NCBI GenBank assembly: GCA_015689685.1
Contig: WVSL01000011.1
Location: 1-64,000 of the forward strand
From: Rhodobacterales bacterium HKCCE2091
GTDB taxonomy: Bacteria; Pseudomonadota; Alphaproteobacteria; Rhodobacterales; Rhodobacteraceae
Reading direction: 5' to 3'
Length of the DNA stretch: 64,000 nt
Of this stretch, positions 8,876-17,128 are shown piece by piece. Numbering within the stretch: position 1 is the first letter of the stretch; the number at the start of each line of letters is the position of its first letter. The position numbers were made by a program, and so were the translations under genes. The notes beneath the pieces are model-generated. The model was not told the DNA's origin. It searched no databases and saw nothing but the letters and a program-made list of their open reading frames with translations.

Positions 8876-9547
8876 TCAGCCGCGGCGAAGCTGCCACAGG
8901 CGTTCGAGATCGGCGAGCAGACCGGCCGACAGGCGGCGCGCGACGGCGCTGTCGATCCGCGCGAGCGCGGGGTCCGTCGGCTTGCCCGCGAAGTCCGCCG
9001 GTGCCTCCGCCAGACCCCGGACGCGGCCCTGCGACAGGCGGTCGACGAGGCGGCGGATCGCGGCGCGCATCTCGCGCGACTCGCGCAGGCCCGCCAGCAG
9101 GATCCGCCTCTCGAAGGCCGAGGCGATGCAGGCCCGGACCGTATCGATCGACAGCTCGTCCTTGACGATGTAGTCGGCGCAACCCGACCGCATCGCTTCC
9201 ACGATCACGTGCGGCTCGGTCGCCCGGCTCAGCATGATCGCGGCGGCGCGGTTCTGCCCGGCATGGGCGGCGAGCAGTGCGACGGCGTCGAGGCCGGTCT
9301 CGAACCCGAGCCAGTAGTCCACGAACACGATGTCGAAGCTCTGCCGGTCGAGCGCCGGCATCAGCTCGGACACTTCGCCGAGTTCCGTCGCCTCGGCCTC
9401 CAGCCCGGCGCGGCCGAGCATCCGCAGAAGCGCCATCCGGTCGGCCTCGTCGTCGTCGAGCACGAGGACGCGGAGGCGGCCGGTGCCGCTTTGCCGGGGT
9501 TCGGGCATGGGTGCGAGATCACGCCTCGCCATGACGGAGACTGTCAT
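8876..9547 (-). CDS. Orphan response regulator with receiver domain and helical C terminus
   Basis: Receiver domain at about residues 25-145, with acidic pocket D31-D33 (VLDDDEAD), phosphoacceptor D77 (FVDYW), S107 (IMLSRA) and K129 (IVKDEL), so phosphorylation should be possible. The C-terminal 75 residues are helical and Arg/Ala/Leu-rich with no recognisable DNA-binding or enzyme domain. The protein may act through protein contacts or receive phosphate in a relay. The ATG at 9547 has AAGGAG nine bases upstream. It lies 137 bases downstream of the GGDEF gene on the same strand and could belong to that signalling unit. No histidine kinase gene is in the window. Confidence 0.8.
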   Translation of the reverse strand: MTVSVMARRDLAPMPEPRQSGTGRLRVLVLDDDEADRMALLRMLGRAGLEAEATELGEVSELMPALDRQSFDIVFVDYWLGFETGLDAVALLAAHAGQNRAAAIMLSRATEPHVIVEAMRSGCADYIVKDELSIDTVRACIASAFERRILLAGLRESREMRAAIRRLVDRLSQGRVRGLAEAPADFAGKPTDPALARIDSAVARRLSAGLLADLERLWQLRRG

Positions 9548-9684
9548 GTGAGCCTACTCCTTGCGGAAGTGCCGGATGTCGAGGATGGGTCGGCGCCGGG
9601 GCCGCTGTTGCGGCGTCGGCCGGATGGCAGACGCCCGACAGAAAGGATTAGGCCAAAGCCGTTAACGCAGGGTGAATGGCCGGT

Positions 9685-10716
9685 TCAGGGCAGTCCGCGC
9701 GCGGCGTCGAGCCCGGGCGGCCGGAACAGCGTGTGCCGGCCCCGGCCCTGGCGCTTGGAAGCATAGAGCGCCTCGTCCGCGTCGCGCAGCATCTGGTCCG
9801 GGTCGGGATCGGCGTAAAGGCTCGACCTCGTGGTGCCGATGGAGCCGCCGACCTGGCAGATGCTGCCCTCGACCTCCATCGGACGGCTCAGCTTGTCCAT
9901 CACCCGCCGCGCGATCCGCGACAGGATCGACGGTTCGTCGCATCCGCTCAGAAGCAGGACGAACTCGTCGCCGCCGATCCGCGCGGCGAGGTCGGTGTCT
10001 CGGACCTCGGATTTCAGGATCTGGGCGACGCGAACCAGGACCTCGTCGCCCGCAGCGTGGCCGAGCTCGTCGTTGACCTGCTTGAAGTAGTCGAGATCGA
10101 TATGCATCAGAGCGAACTCGGCGTCCGGCCGCAGAAGCAGTTCGTCGAGCCGGGCGGCGAGCCCGCGCCGGTTCGCGAGCCCCGTCAGGGCGTCGGAGGT
10201 GGCCCGCGCCTCGGCGGCATGGCGGGCGGCGAGGAGGCGGTCGGTCAGGCGGCGCGTCTCGGCGGTGGTGGCGAGGATCGCCTCGCGCAGGTAGAGCAGT
10301 TCGACGGTCTGGTCGCAGGGCGAGAAATCCGAAAGGGTCAGGCCCCGCGCCTCCACCGCCTCGGCGAAGGACAGGCCGAGGGAGATGTTCAGCAGGCCGC
10401 CGCTGCCCCCGGCCAGCCCGTGCACCTGCCCGCGCAAGGGCAGGTCGGGCAGACCGGTCAGCCGCAGGCCAAGCGCCGCACCCTCCACCGCCAGCAGGGC
10501 GGGCAGGCTGTCGATTGCGCGGGGCTGGCGGATGTCGATCACGTCGAACACGTCGCGACCGCGCAGGTCGCCGCGCGCGGCGAGCTTTTCCAGCGTCGGA
10601 CCGGCCCGGTTCACCGCCCCGCTCGGCCCGAACCAGAGATGCATCGGCAGGAGCCGGTCGAGCCCCCGGCCCGGCAGGCCGATCACGCGGTGCAAGATGG
10701 TGTCCACACGGCTCAT
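9685..10716 (-). CDS. HNOBA-GGDEF diguanylate cyclase
   Basis: Predicted to make c-di-GMP from GTP under control of the H-NOX-like protein encoded just upstream. Residues 20-145 match the H-NOX-associated (HNOBA) domain: LPMHLWF, a conserved LRGQVH segment, and GLTLSDFSPCDQTVELLYL at its end. A short coiled linker (about 145-172) leads to the GGDEF domain (about 175-335), with intact signature RIGGDEF (248-252) and an upstream RDTD at 239-242 in the position of the inhibitory I-site. The enzyme should therefore be active and product-inhibited. The ATG at 10716 overlaps the H-NOX stop as ATGA, so the two proteins are translationally coupled. There is no transmembrane segment; the complex should be cytosolic. 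Confidence 0.88.
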   Translation of the reverse strand: MSRVDTILHRVIGLPGRGLDRLLPMHLWFGPSGAVNRAGPTLEKLAARGDLRGRDVFDVIDIRQPRAIDSLPALLAVEGAALGLRLTGLPDLPLRGQVHGLAGGSGGLLNISLGLSFAEAVEARGLTLSDFSPCDQTVELLYLREAILATTAETRRLTDRLLAARHAAEARATSDALTGLANRRGLAARLDELLLRPDAEFALMHIDLDYFKQVNDELGHAAGDEVLVRVAQILKSEVRDTDLAARIGGDEFVLLLSGCDEPSILSRIARRVMDKLSRPMEVEGSICQVGGSIGTTRSSLYADPDPDQMLRDADEALYASKRQGRGRHTLFRPPGLDAARGLP

Positions 10717-11294
10717 CGCGCGGCCCCGCCCAGGTCGAAGTGCCGCCCCTCGGAATGGCGGTTGTCGAGCAGTTCCACGTCGATCCGGCGCGCGTCGTCC
10801 TCGTCCGGCTCGATCAGGACGAGGGCGCCGTAATCGTCCGCCATCGCCCGCAACGCGCCGACGACGAGCGGCGCGATGTCGAAGCCGGGCCACTCGATCG
10901 TCAGGCCGAACCGGCTTCGGCCCGACCGTTCCATCGTGAAGCGGGGCACGTCGAAGCCGGGCAGCGCCATGCGCGCGCGGTCCGGCACCTGTTCCACCGA
11001 CATCATGAAGTCCCGGAAGTCGGCCCCGCCGAAGCGCAGCAGCCGGCGCACCCGGTCGCGCGCAGGGTCGGTGACGATCCAGGTGCCGACATCTTCGAGC
11101 AGCGAGGCCGGCGTGGTGCCGAGCCGGGATGCCGCCGCCGCCACGACCGCCCGCGTCAGGCCCGGTTCGTAGTTCAGCATCGCCTCGAAATCCTCGAACG
11201 GGAGGGCGGCGTCGCGGCGGACGGTGTCCCAGACCTGACGGCCGTAGGTTTCGACGAGAAACCCCTGCAACGCCTTGTTCACCAGCCCGTGCAT
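10713..11294 (-). CDS. H-NOX-fold protein lacking the heme ligands
   Basis: H-NOX proteins normally hold a heme that senses NO or O2. This 193-residue protein has the fold signature: the opening MHGLVNKALQGFLVETYG, then GTWIVTDP, LLRFGGADFRDFM and APLVVGALRAMADDYGALV. Aligned with the family motif LHARVGLTFP, its segment is VPDRARMALP, putting Pro104 where the proximal heme His should be. The YxSxR motif that holds the heme propionates is replaced (I133, W135, G137 in LTIEWPGFDI). As written it probably binds no heme and must sense something else or act as a structural partner. It is coupled by an ATGA overlap to the HNOBA-GGDEF gene. The start at 11294 is chosen because it matches the usual H-NOX N terminus. 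Confidence 0.85.
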   Translation of the reverse strand: MHGLVNKALQGFLVETYGRQVWDTVRRDAALPFEDFEAMLNYEPGLTRAVVAAAASRLGTTPASLLEDVGTWIVTDPARDRVRRLLRFGGADFRDFMMSVEQVPDRARMALPGFDVPRFTMERSGRSRFGLTIEWPGFDIAPLVVGALRAMADDYGALVLIEPDEDDARRIDVELLDNRHSEGRHFDLGGAAR

Positions 11295-11371
11295 CCGTTC
11301 CCGGCCCCGCTCAATCCGGGGTCGAGGACTAGGGCAGTCGGGTAAAGAAACGGTTCCGCCGCCGCGAGGAG

Positions 11372-12943
11372 TCAGAAATCCGTCGGCGCCCCGCCCTCTT
11401 CCTTCCGCCGCGCCACGAAGGCCGCGAGCTCCTCGCGGATCGCCTCGTCCATCGGAGGCGGCTCGAACTCCGCGAGGATCCGCTTGGCCACGCCATGCGC
11501 GCGTTCCGCCGTCCACACCGCCCCGTCAAGCTGCCATGCCTCGAAGTTCCGCCAGTCCGACAGGAAGGGCTGGTAGAACGCCTCGGTGTAGCGGGCCTGG
11601 GTGTGGGCGCAGCCGAAGAAATGACCGCCTGGGCCGACCTCGGCGATGGTTTCCACCGCGATGTCCTCGGGGCCCGTGGCCCAGAGCTGCGGTTCGAAAT
11701 ATCGCTGGATCTGCTGGAGCACCTCGCAGTCCATGACGAACTTCTCGGGGCTCGCGATCAGCCCGCCCTCAAGCCAGCCGGCGGCGTGGTAGACGATGTT
11801 CGACCCCGATTGCACCGCCGCCCAGAGCGACTGCGAGGTTTCCCACATCGCCTGCCCGTCGGGCACGTTCGCCGCGCAGACGCCCGAGGACCTGAGCGGC
11901 AGGCCGTAGAACCGCGCCATCTGGCCGGTCATCTGGGTCGCGCGCATGTATTCGGGCGTTCCGAAGGCAGGCGCGCCGGATTTCATGTCGACGTTCGAAG
12001 TGAAGGTGCCGATCCCGGCGGGACAGCCCGGGTTGATGACCTGGATCAGCGCGATGGCCGACAGCGCCTCCGCGATCGACAGAGTGACCGCGCCGGCCAT
12101 CGTCACCGGCGACATGGCCCCCGCGAGCGTGAACGGCGTCACGATGGTCGGCTGCCCGCGCCGGGCTAGCCGCATGGCCCCGTCCAGCATCGGGAAGTCG
12201 TGCTTCAGCGGCGAGACCGAGTTGATGTTGGTGTACATCCGCGGGGTCGCGTCGAAGTCCTCGTGGCTGAGCCCGCCCGCGATCCGCACCATCTCCATCA
12301 CGTCCTCGACCCGTTCGGGGCCGAGCGAGTAGGCGTGGCAGACCTTGTCGGTAAGCGTCAGCTTTTCGTAGAGGCAGTCGAGGTGGCGGATCGAGGCGTG
12401 GATGTCGATCGGCTCCACCGGGTAGCCGCCGGCGAAGTGGATGCAGTTGAAATACTGCGTCAGCTTGATGAACTCACGGTAGGTTTCGAAGTCGCCGGGC
12501 CGCTTGCCCCGCTCCATGTCCCAGGCGTTCGGCGGCGACGAAACGTTGCCGAACAGGATGGTCCGGCCGCCGACCCTGAGCGTCCGTTCGGGGTTCCGCG
12601 GTGTGATGGTGAATTCCGCCGGCGCCTTCGCCACCATCTCGGTGACGAAGGACTCGTCCATGAACACCGTCTCGTCCACGACCTTGCACCCCGCCCGCGC
12701 GAGGATCTCCCGCGCCTCGGGGTTGAGGAAGACGATCCCGATCTCCTTCAGGATCCGCATCGCGCCGTCATGGATCGCCTGGACGCCCTCGGGGGTGAGC
12801 GGTTCGATCGGCGGGTCGGTGTTCTCGGGCAGCCTCCATGGCGTCTGGTCGATGGCATGGTGCCCGGCGCGGTCGGCGTGTCCGCGGCGCCCCCCGGCAC
12901 GGCGGCGGCGGGGTTCGGGCGCGGCGGCGGTATCGAGCGTCAT
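11372..12943 (-). CDS. Trimethylamine methyltransferase (MttB) family protein, non-pyrrolysine type
   Basis: Member of the MttB superfamily, whose best-known members transfer a methyl group from quaternary or tertiary amines to a corrinoid protein. The protein has 523 residues with no in-frame TAG, so it is not the pyrrolysine trimethylamine enzyme. Non-pyrrolysine relatives act on glycine betaine, proline betaine or carnitine. Recognisable segments are LTPEGVQAIHDGAMRILKEIG near residue 50, GNVSSPPNAWDM, and VGPGGHFFGCAHTQARY towards the C terminus. An Arg-rich, Pro/Ala-rich N-terminal extension of about 30 residues precedes the barrel. The ATG at 12943 has GAGGAG upstream. No corrinoid protein gene is adjacent, so the acceptor is unknown. 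The carnitine genes at 4-6.4 kb make a methylated-amine substrate plausible. Confidence 0.82.
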   Translation of the reverse strand: MTLDTAAAPEPRRRRAGGRRGHADRAGHHAIDQTPWRLPENTDPPIEPLTPEGVQAIHDGAMRILKEIGIVFLNPEAREILARAGCKVVDETVFMDESFVTEMVAKAPAEFTITPRNPERTLRVGGRTILFGNVSSPPNAWDMERGKRPGDFETYREFIKLTQYFNCIHFAGGYPVEPIDIHASIRHLDCLYEKLTLTDKVCHAYSLGPERVEDVMEMVRIAGGLSHEDFDATPRMYTNINSVSPLKHDFPMLDGAMRLARRGQPTIVTPFTLAGAMSPVTMAGAVTLSIAEALSAIALIQVINPGCPAGIGTFTSNVDMKSGAPAFGTPEYMRATQMTGQMARFYGLPLRSSGVCAANVPDGQAMWETSQSLWAAVQSGSNIVYHAAGWLEGGLIASPEKFVMDCEVLQQIQRYFEPQLWATGPEDIAVETIAEVGPGGHFFGCAHTQARYTEAFYQPFLSDWRNFEAWQLDGAVWTAERAHGVAKRILAEFEPPPMDEAIREELAAFVARRKEEGGAPTDF

Positions 12944-13044
12944 GGCGTGCGGGACTCCTCTGGTCGATCCCAGAAAACCACGCCCCGCCGGTCGGTGAGT
13001 ATGCGGTTTGCGACATCGAAGGCGGGTCGCGGGTCGGATCCGGA

Positions 13045-13323
13045 TCAGGTCCAGTCGGGAACGGCCCCGCCCGGCAACGCCGCCCGCACGGCGGCGAACC
13101 GCTCCGGCGGGACGCCGAGCGCGCTGCCGCAGGCAATGCACCAGGCATCGTCCATCATCAGGAAGTCGACGACGCTGGCGAGGAACTCGGGCTCGGCCGC
13201 GCGGGTTCTCAGGTCCTCCGGCGAGGCCCCGGTGGACCCGAGGAAGACCGGGCCCAGATCCTCCTCCGCCAGGAGCCAGGCCAGGACCTTCAGCGCGTGT
13301 TCCTCGGCGGCTTCGGGTGTCAC
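13045..13323 (-). CDS. DUF3572 family protein
   Basis: Small protein of 92 residues matching DUF3572: ALKVLAWLLAEEDLGPVFLGSTG, then DFLMMDDAWCIACGSALGVPPERF. Function is unknown. The GTG at 13323 is used as start, preceded by GGAGG. It is divergent from the PleD-like gene, an arrangement I associate with alphaproteobacteria from general knowledge. An octamer TTAACCAT at 13356-13363 in the shared upstream region resembles half of a CtrA site. Confidence 0.8.
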   Translation of the reverse strand: MTPEAAEEHALKVLAWLLAEEDLGPVFLGSTGASPEDLRTRAAEPEFLASVVDFLMMDDAWCIACGSALGVPPERFAAVRAALPGGAVPDWT

Positions 13324-13415
13324 CGTGCTCTTCCTCCCGATCCGGAAAGGGATTCTTAACCATGTGAGCTGAAAGTCACGGCACCCGTCTGATAGATCAA
13401 CCTTCGGTTCACAAG

Positions 13416-14801
13416 ATGTCAGGTCGCATACTCGTCGTCGATTCCGTCGCGGCCAACCGGATCGTGATGAAGGCCCGGCTGAACGCCGCCTTCCACGAGG
13501 TCGAAACCGCGAGGTCGGCCGCGGATCTCGCCCGCGCGCTGGCGGTCTCGGTGCCCGATCTCGTGATCCTCGACGCGGCGCTTCCGGGCGACGACCCCGC
13601 CGCGCTCTGCCGGACGCTTCGGGCCGATCCCGCCACCGCCGAAATGCCGATCCTCGTTCTCTGCCCCGCCGGGGACCGGGACACGCGGATCGACGCGCTG
13701 TGCGCGGGCGCCGACGACGTGCTCGAGCGGCCGTTCGGAGAAATCGCGCTATTCGCCCGCATCCGCGCGCTCCTGCGGGAGCAGGCGGTCAGGCGCGACC
13801 TGTGCAGCCGGCAGGTCGATACCGGCGGCATCCCGGATCCCGCGTCCTGGGTGCCGGAACCGGGGGGGCGGATCGGGCTGATCGCGGCGCAGCCGTCGAT
13901 GGCGCTGCGCTGGCAGGCGGAGCTCGCCGCCCGCGGCGCGCGCCAGGCGCAAGTGCTGGACCCCGCCACCGTGCTCGGCCGGTCCGGCGGCGCGGCGGCG
14001 CACGAGCTCTACGTGATTGACGGGATGCTCGGCCGGGGCAGCGACGGTCTCCAGCTTCTGACCGAGCTTCGCGCGCGGTCGCAGGGGCGCGACGCGGCGG
14101 TGCTGATGCTCCTGCCCGACGGCGACGAGATGCGGGCCGCCGCGGCCTTCGACCTCGGTGCAGCCGGCGTCCTGCACGGCCGCGTCACGCCGGCCGAACT
14201 GGCCGCGCGGACCGACACGCTCCTGCGCCGGAAACGGCGCGTAGACCGCCTGCGCGCGGCCCTGAACGCGGGGCTGGAACTGGCCGTGACGGACGGGCTG
14301 ACCGGGCTTCGCAACCGCCGCTACGCGATGGCGCGCCTGCCGCGGATGATGGCAGCAGACGGGCCCGGCCGGCTCGCCGTGATGATGCTGGACCTCGACC
14401 ACTTCAAGGAGATCAACGACCGCCACGGCCACGGGGCTGGCGACCGGGTGCTGGCCGCGGTCGCGCGGCGGCTCGCCGACCAGCTCCGCGCCGACGCGCT
14501 TGTCGCGCGGATCGGGGGCGAGGAGTTCCTCGTCGCCGTGCCGGTGCCGGATGCCGCGGCGGCGCGGCTGGCGGCCGAACGGCTCCGTGCGTCGGTCTCG
14601 GCGCACCCCATCGCTCTCGGCGGCGGGTCCGGTTCGGTGCTGCCGGTGACGGTCAGTATCGGCGCGGTGCTGCATGACGGGACCGACCCCGACGCCGAGG
14701 CGCTGATCGCGCGGGCGGATGCCGCGCTCTATCGGTCGAAACGGCTTGGCCGGAACCGCGTCACTTTCACCGATCCCGCGATCACCGCCGTCGCCCGCTG
14801 A
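13416..14801 (+). CDS. pleD: PleD-like response regulator, REC-REC-GGDEF
   Basis: Predicted diguanylate cyclase controlled by receiver domains, as in the cell-cycle regulator PleD. The first receiver (residues 1-120) keeps D9 and phosphoacceptor D53 but has C83 where Ser/Thr and R105 (ERPF) where Lys is usual. The second receiver (about 140-275) is degenerate, with little more than YVIDGML recognisable. The GGDEF domain (about 290-455) has ARIGGEEF near residue 367, which supports catalysis. The I-site position reads RADA in place of RxxD, so product inhibition there is probably lost. It faces DUF3572 across a short divergent region. A divK gene is not adjacent. Confidence 0.88.
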   Translation: MSGRILVVDSVAANRIVMKARLNAAFHEVETARSAADLARALAVSVPDLVILDAALPGDDPAALCRTLRADPATAEMPILVLCPAGDRDTRIDALCAGADDVLERPFGEIALFARIRALLREQAVRRDLCSRQVDTGGIPDPASWVPEPGGRIGLIAAQPSMALRWQAELAARGARQAQVLDPATVLGRSGGAAAHELYVIDGMLGRGSDGLQLLTELRARSQGRDAAVLMLLPDGDEMRAAAAFDLGAAGVLHGRVTPAELAARTDTLLRRKRRVDRLRAALNAGLELAVTDGLTGLRNRRYAMARLPRMMAADGPGRLAVMMLDLDHFKEINDRHGHGAGDRVLAAVARRLADQLRADALVARIGGEEFLVAVPVPDAAAARLAAERLRASVSAHPIALGGGSGSVLPVTVSIGAVLHDGTDPDAEALIARADAALYRSKRLGRNRVTFTDPAITAVAR

Positions 14802-14855
14802 ACGGGTACACCCGGCACACGGCCCTCCCCCGGTCGGCAGAGTCGCTGCGCGGCG

Positions 14856-15377
14856 TTACCGGTCGGGCGTACCGCGCGGGTCGGGGAGGTGGCGGCGCAG
14901 CCCGCGTTCGATCCGGTCGGCCAGTTCGTCCCGCGCCTCGGGGCTCATTGCCTCGAGCTGGTCGAGCAGGACCTCGTGCCCGCGCTCCTGTAGCCCCATG
15001 CCGAACTCGCGCTGCTCGGCCAGCGAGGCGGCGGCGGCTTCGCGGTCGAAGGTGTCGGAGCGGAGCGCGGCGGTGAACGCCAGGACCGCGCGGGCCAGGC
15101 CACCGCTGTCGCCGCGCAGGTCGTCCCGGCGCGCGTCGATCCGTTCGCGCAGAGCGTCCCGGTCCTCCCGCGACAGGGCAAAGACCATCGGCCCGAGACC
15201 GAGCGAGCGCAACGCGGGCGGGCCATCGGGCTCAGGTGCGCGGCGATTGCCGACGGCGAATACGAGCCCGACAACGAGGCCGACCACCAGGAGGTTCGCG
15301 GCCAGCGACACCGCGAGCGCGATGCGCAGGCCGCGACCCGGACGCGGGGTCGTGCCATCCGGCGCCGGCGCGGTCAT
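14856..15377 (-). CDS. Periplasmic heavy-metal sensor-like protein
   Basis: Single-pass inner-membrane protein of 173 residues: a short cytosolic N terminus, one membrane helix (about residues 20-42, IALAVSLAANLLVVGLVVGL), then a charged helical periplasmic domain. The arrangement resembles the CnrR/CpxP-like periplasmic metal sensors, although no clear His/Met/Cys metal site is visible. Its ATG at 15377 overlaps the stop of the anti-sigma gene as ATGA, so it is the third gene of the sigma operon and probably a signal input for it. It converges on the pleD gene with 54 bases between stops; a short inverted repeat at 14803-14814 lies there. Confidence 0.7.
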   Translation of the reverse strand: MTAPAPDGTTPRPGRGLRIALAVSLAANLLVVGLVVGLVFAVGNRRAPEPDGPPALRSLGLGPMVFALSREDRDALRERIDARRDDLRGDSGGLARAVLAFTAALRSDTFDREAAAASLAEQREFGMGLQERGHEVLLDQLEAMSPEARDELADRIERGLRRHLPDPRGTPDR

Positions 15378-15745
15378 TGCAGACCCTCGATGCCGCCGGC
15401 GAGGCCGACCGCCTCGATCCCGGTGAAACCGATCACCGGCGCATCCCCGAACAGCGCCGAGACGCCACCGCCGGTCGCGGTGTCGAGCGTTTCCGGCAAC
15501 TGGACCCCGATCGCGACGCCGGCCGCGCAGGCCGCCGCGAGTCCGGAGACCGTGAGCCATCCGCCGAGCGCGCCCGCGATCCGCGCGCCGATACCAGGGG
15601 CCGCGCGGGCGGGGGGCGAGACCGGGGCGGCCTGCACCGTCTCGGCCCCGGCCAGCACGCGCGCGACGAGATCCTCCGACGGACCCGGCGCGCGCCGGGC
15701 GGCGTCGAAATGTGCCTCGAGCCAGTCGTCGTCGTCAGTCATCAT
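15374..15745 (-). CDS. Predicted anti-sigma factor (single-pass membrane protein)
   Basis: Protein of 123 residues: an acidic N terminus (MMTDDDDWLEAHF), a cytosolic helix that could bind sigma (PSEDLVARVLAG), one membrane helix at about 60-80 (WLTVSGLAAACAAGVAIGV) and a small periplasmic tail. Sequence similarity is weak. The call rests on its place directly after an ECF sigma factor, with its start overlapping the sigma coding end by 11 bases, and on the topology usual for such anti-sigmas. No zinc-binding HxxxCxxC motif is seen. The following membrane protein overlaps its stop, so all three are coupled. Confidence 0.7.
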   Translation of the reverse strand: MMTDDDDWLEAHFDAARRAPGPSEDLVARVLAGAETVQAAPVSPPARAAPGIGARIAGALGGWLTVSGLAAACAAGVAIGVQLPETLDTATGGGVSALFGDAPVIGFTGIEAVGLAGGIEGLQ

Positions 15746-16322
15746 AGCCAAGGGCCTCCTTCTGCCCCCGCAGCGCCGCCGCAAGCGCCCGCTTGCCGCG
15801 CGCGGTCAAACTTTCCACGGCCTCGACCGATATGTCCAACGCCGCCGCGATCTCGGGGTTCGCAAGCCCCTCGATGTGGCGCAGGACCACCGCCTGCCGT
15901 TGCCGCTCCGGCAGAGATTGCAGCGCCGCGTCGAGCGCCGCGCGGCGGGCGGCATCGTCCATCGCCTCGCCGGCCGACGGCGTGTCGTCCTCGGGCTCCG
16001 CGATCTCGTCCATGCCGACCGAGCGGGACCGGGCTCGGATGCGGTCGATGGCGAGGTTGGCGGTCACCCGGTAGAGCCATGTCGCGGGCCGCGCCGGTCC
16101 GTCCGGCTGCCAATCCGCCGCCGCCCGCCAGAGGCGCATCATCGCCTCCTGGGCGACATCCTCGCCCTCCGCGGCGCTTCCGAGAACCCGCGTCGCGTGC
16201 CTGAGCGCCCGAGGCAGCAGCCGCCCGGTCAGCACCCGCGCGGCTGCCCGGTCGCCGTTCGCGAACAGCACCATCAGCGCGTCGTCCGACAGCGCGTCGA
16301 GCTCGGCATCCGTCGTAGCCAT
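15735..16322 (-). CDS. ECF-family RNA polymerase sigma factor
   Basis: Sigma-70 family extracytoplasmic-function sigma factor of 195 residues. Region 2 is at about residues 30-95 (GEDVAQEAMMRLWRAA and TWLYRVTANLAIDRIR), and region 4 at about 135-185 (LPERQRQAVVLRHIEGLANPE and a helix-turn-helix ending SVEAVESLTARGKRAL). Downstream overlapping genes encode a probable anti-sigma and a periplasmic sensor-like protein. Upstream on the same strand, 73 bases away, is a secreted EF-hand protein that may be a target or co-regulated gene. A specific promoter motif for this sigma could not be identified. Confidence 0.9.
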   Translation of the reverse strand: MATTDAELDALSDDALMVLFANGDRAAARVLTGRLLPRALRHATRVLGSAAEGEDVAQEAMMRLWRAAADWQPDGPARPATWLYRVTANLAIDRIRARSRSVGMDEIAEPEDDTPSAGEAMDDAARRAALDAALQSLPERQRQAVVLRHIEGLANPEIAAALDISVEAVESLTARGKRALAAALRGQKEALGYDD

Positions 16323-16395
16323 GCCGCTTCGTAGCCTGCCCCCGCGCCGGGGCAAAGGGCGCGACGGGCGCGCCCCCTGCCATTGCGTTCGCGGC

Positions 16396-16974
16396 TCAGC
16401 CGCGGTTGCCGAAGAAGCCACCGAAGGGCCCGCGCGGCCCGTGGCCGTCCATGCCGCCACGGTTGCCGCCGTGCCCGCGCTCGCCGAAACGCTCGCGCAT
16501 CAGCGCCGCCGCGGCGGCGAACTCCTCCTCACTCACGGCGCCGTCACCGTCGGTGTCGAAACGCTCGAACATCCGCTCGGCCATCGCCTGCCGGCGCTCG
16601 GCGTCGCGGGCCGCGTGGGCGGCGTCGAATTCCTCCTGCGTGAGCAGGCCGTCGCCGTCGACGTCGATCGCCGCGATCAGCGCGTCGATCCGGGCCTCAG
16701 CCCGCTCGGTCGCCTGCGCCATCAGTTCATCGCGGCTGAGCGCGCCATCGCCATCGGCATCGGCCCGCGCGATCGGACCCTGGCCGCGCGACTGGAGTTC
16801 CTCCAGCGTCAGGGCGCCGTCGCCGTCCAGGTCGAGATCCTCGAACACCATCGCGCCCATCGGGCCGCGCGGCCCCATCGGCGGCTCGGCGGTATCCTGC
16901 GCGACGGCCGGAAGTCCGGCGGCGAGGCCCATCGGGATCAGAAGGCCGAGGGCGAGAAGTTTCCGGTTGCTCAT
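16396..16974 (-). CDS. Secreted EF-hand calcium-binding protein
   Basis: Protein of 192 residues with a signal peptide (MSNRKLLALGLLIPMG... to AVA-QD) and four EF-hand loops: DLDGDGALTLEE, DADGDGALSRDE, DVDGDGLLTQEE and DTDGDGAVSEEE. All have the Asp/Gly/Glu spacing needed for Ca2+ binding. The C-terminal 35 residues are Gly/Arg/Phe-rich (GHGGNRGGMDGHG), possibly disordered. Location should be periplasmic. It lies upstream of the ECF sigma gene on the same strand. A link between calcium or metal load outside the cytoplasm and the sigma/anti-sigma system is an inference from position only. Confidence 0.88.
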   Translation of the reverse strand: MSNRKLLALGLLIPMGLAAGLPAVAQDTAEPPMGPRGPMGAMVFEDLDLDGDGALTLEELQSRGQGPIARADADGDGALSRDELMAQATERAEARIDALIAAIDVDGDGLLTQEEFDAAHAARDAERRQAMAERMFERFDTDGDGAVSEEEFAAAAALMRERFGERGHGGNRGGMDGHGPRGPFGGFFGNRG

Positions 16975-17128
16975 GTCTCAAAAGCTCCATCAGGTCTTGC
17001 TTGTGCCCATGTCACGGGCCAGCGGCGGGTTTCCGTCGCAGAAATTTCGGACGGCGGGTCGACGCCGCGTTGTCGCATCCCGCCGTTTCCCGCTGGAACG
17101 CGCGCCCGCGACATCCTACCTTCCCGGC

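Noticed and set aside
11372-12943. Pyrrolysine-type trimethylamine methyltransferase
   Set aside because: No in-frame TAG occurs in the gene.
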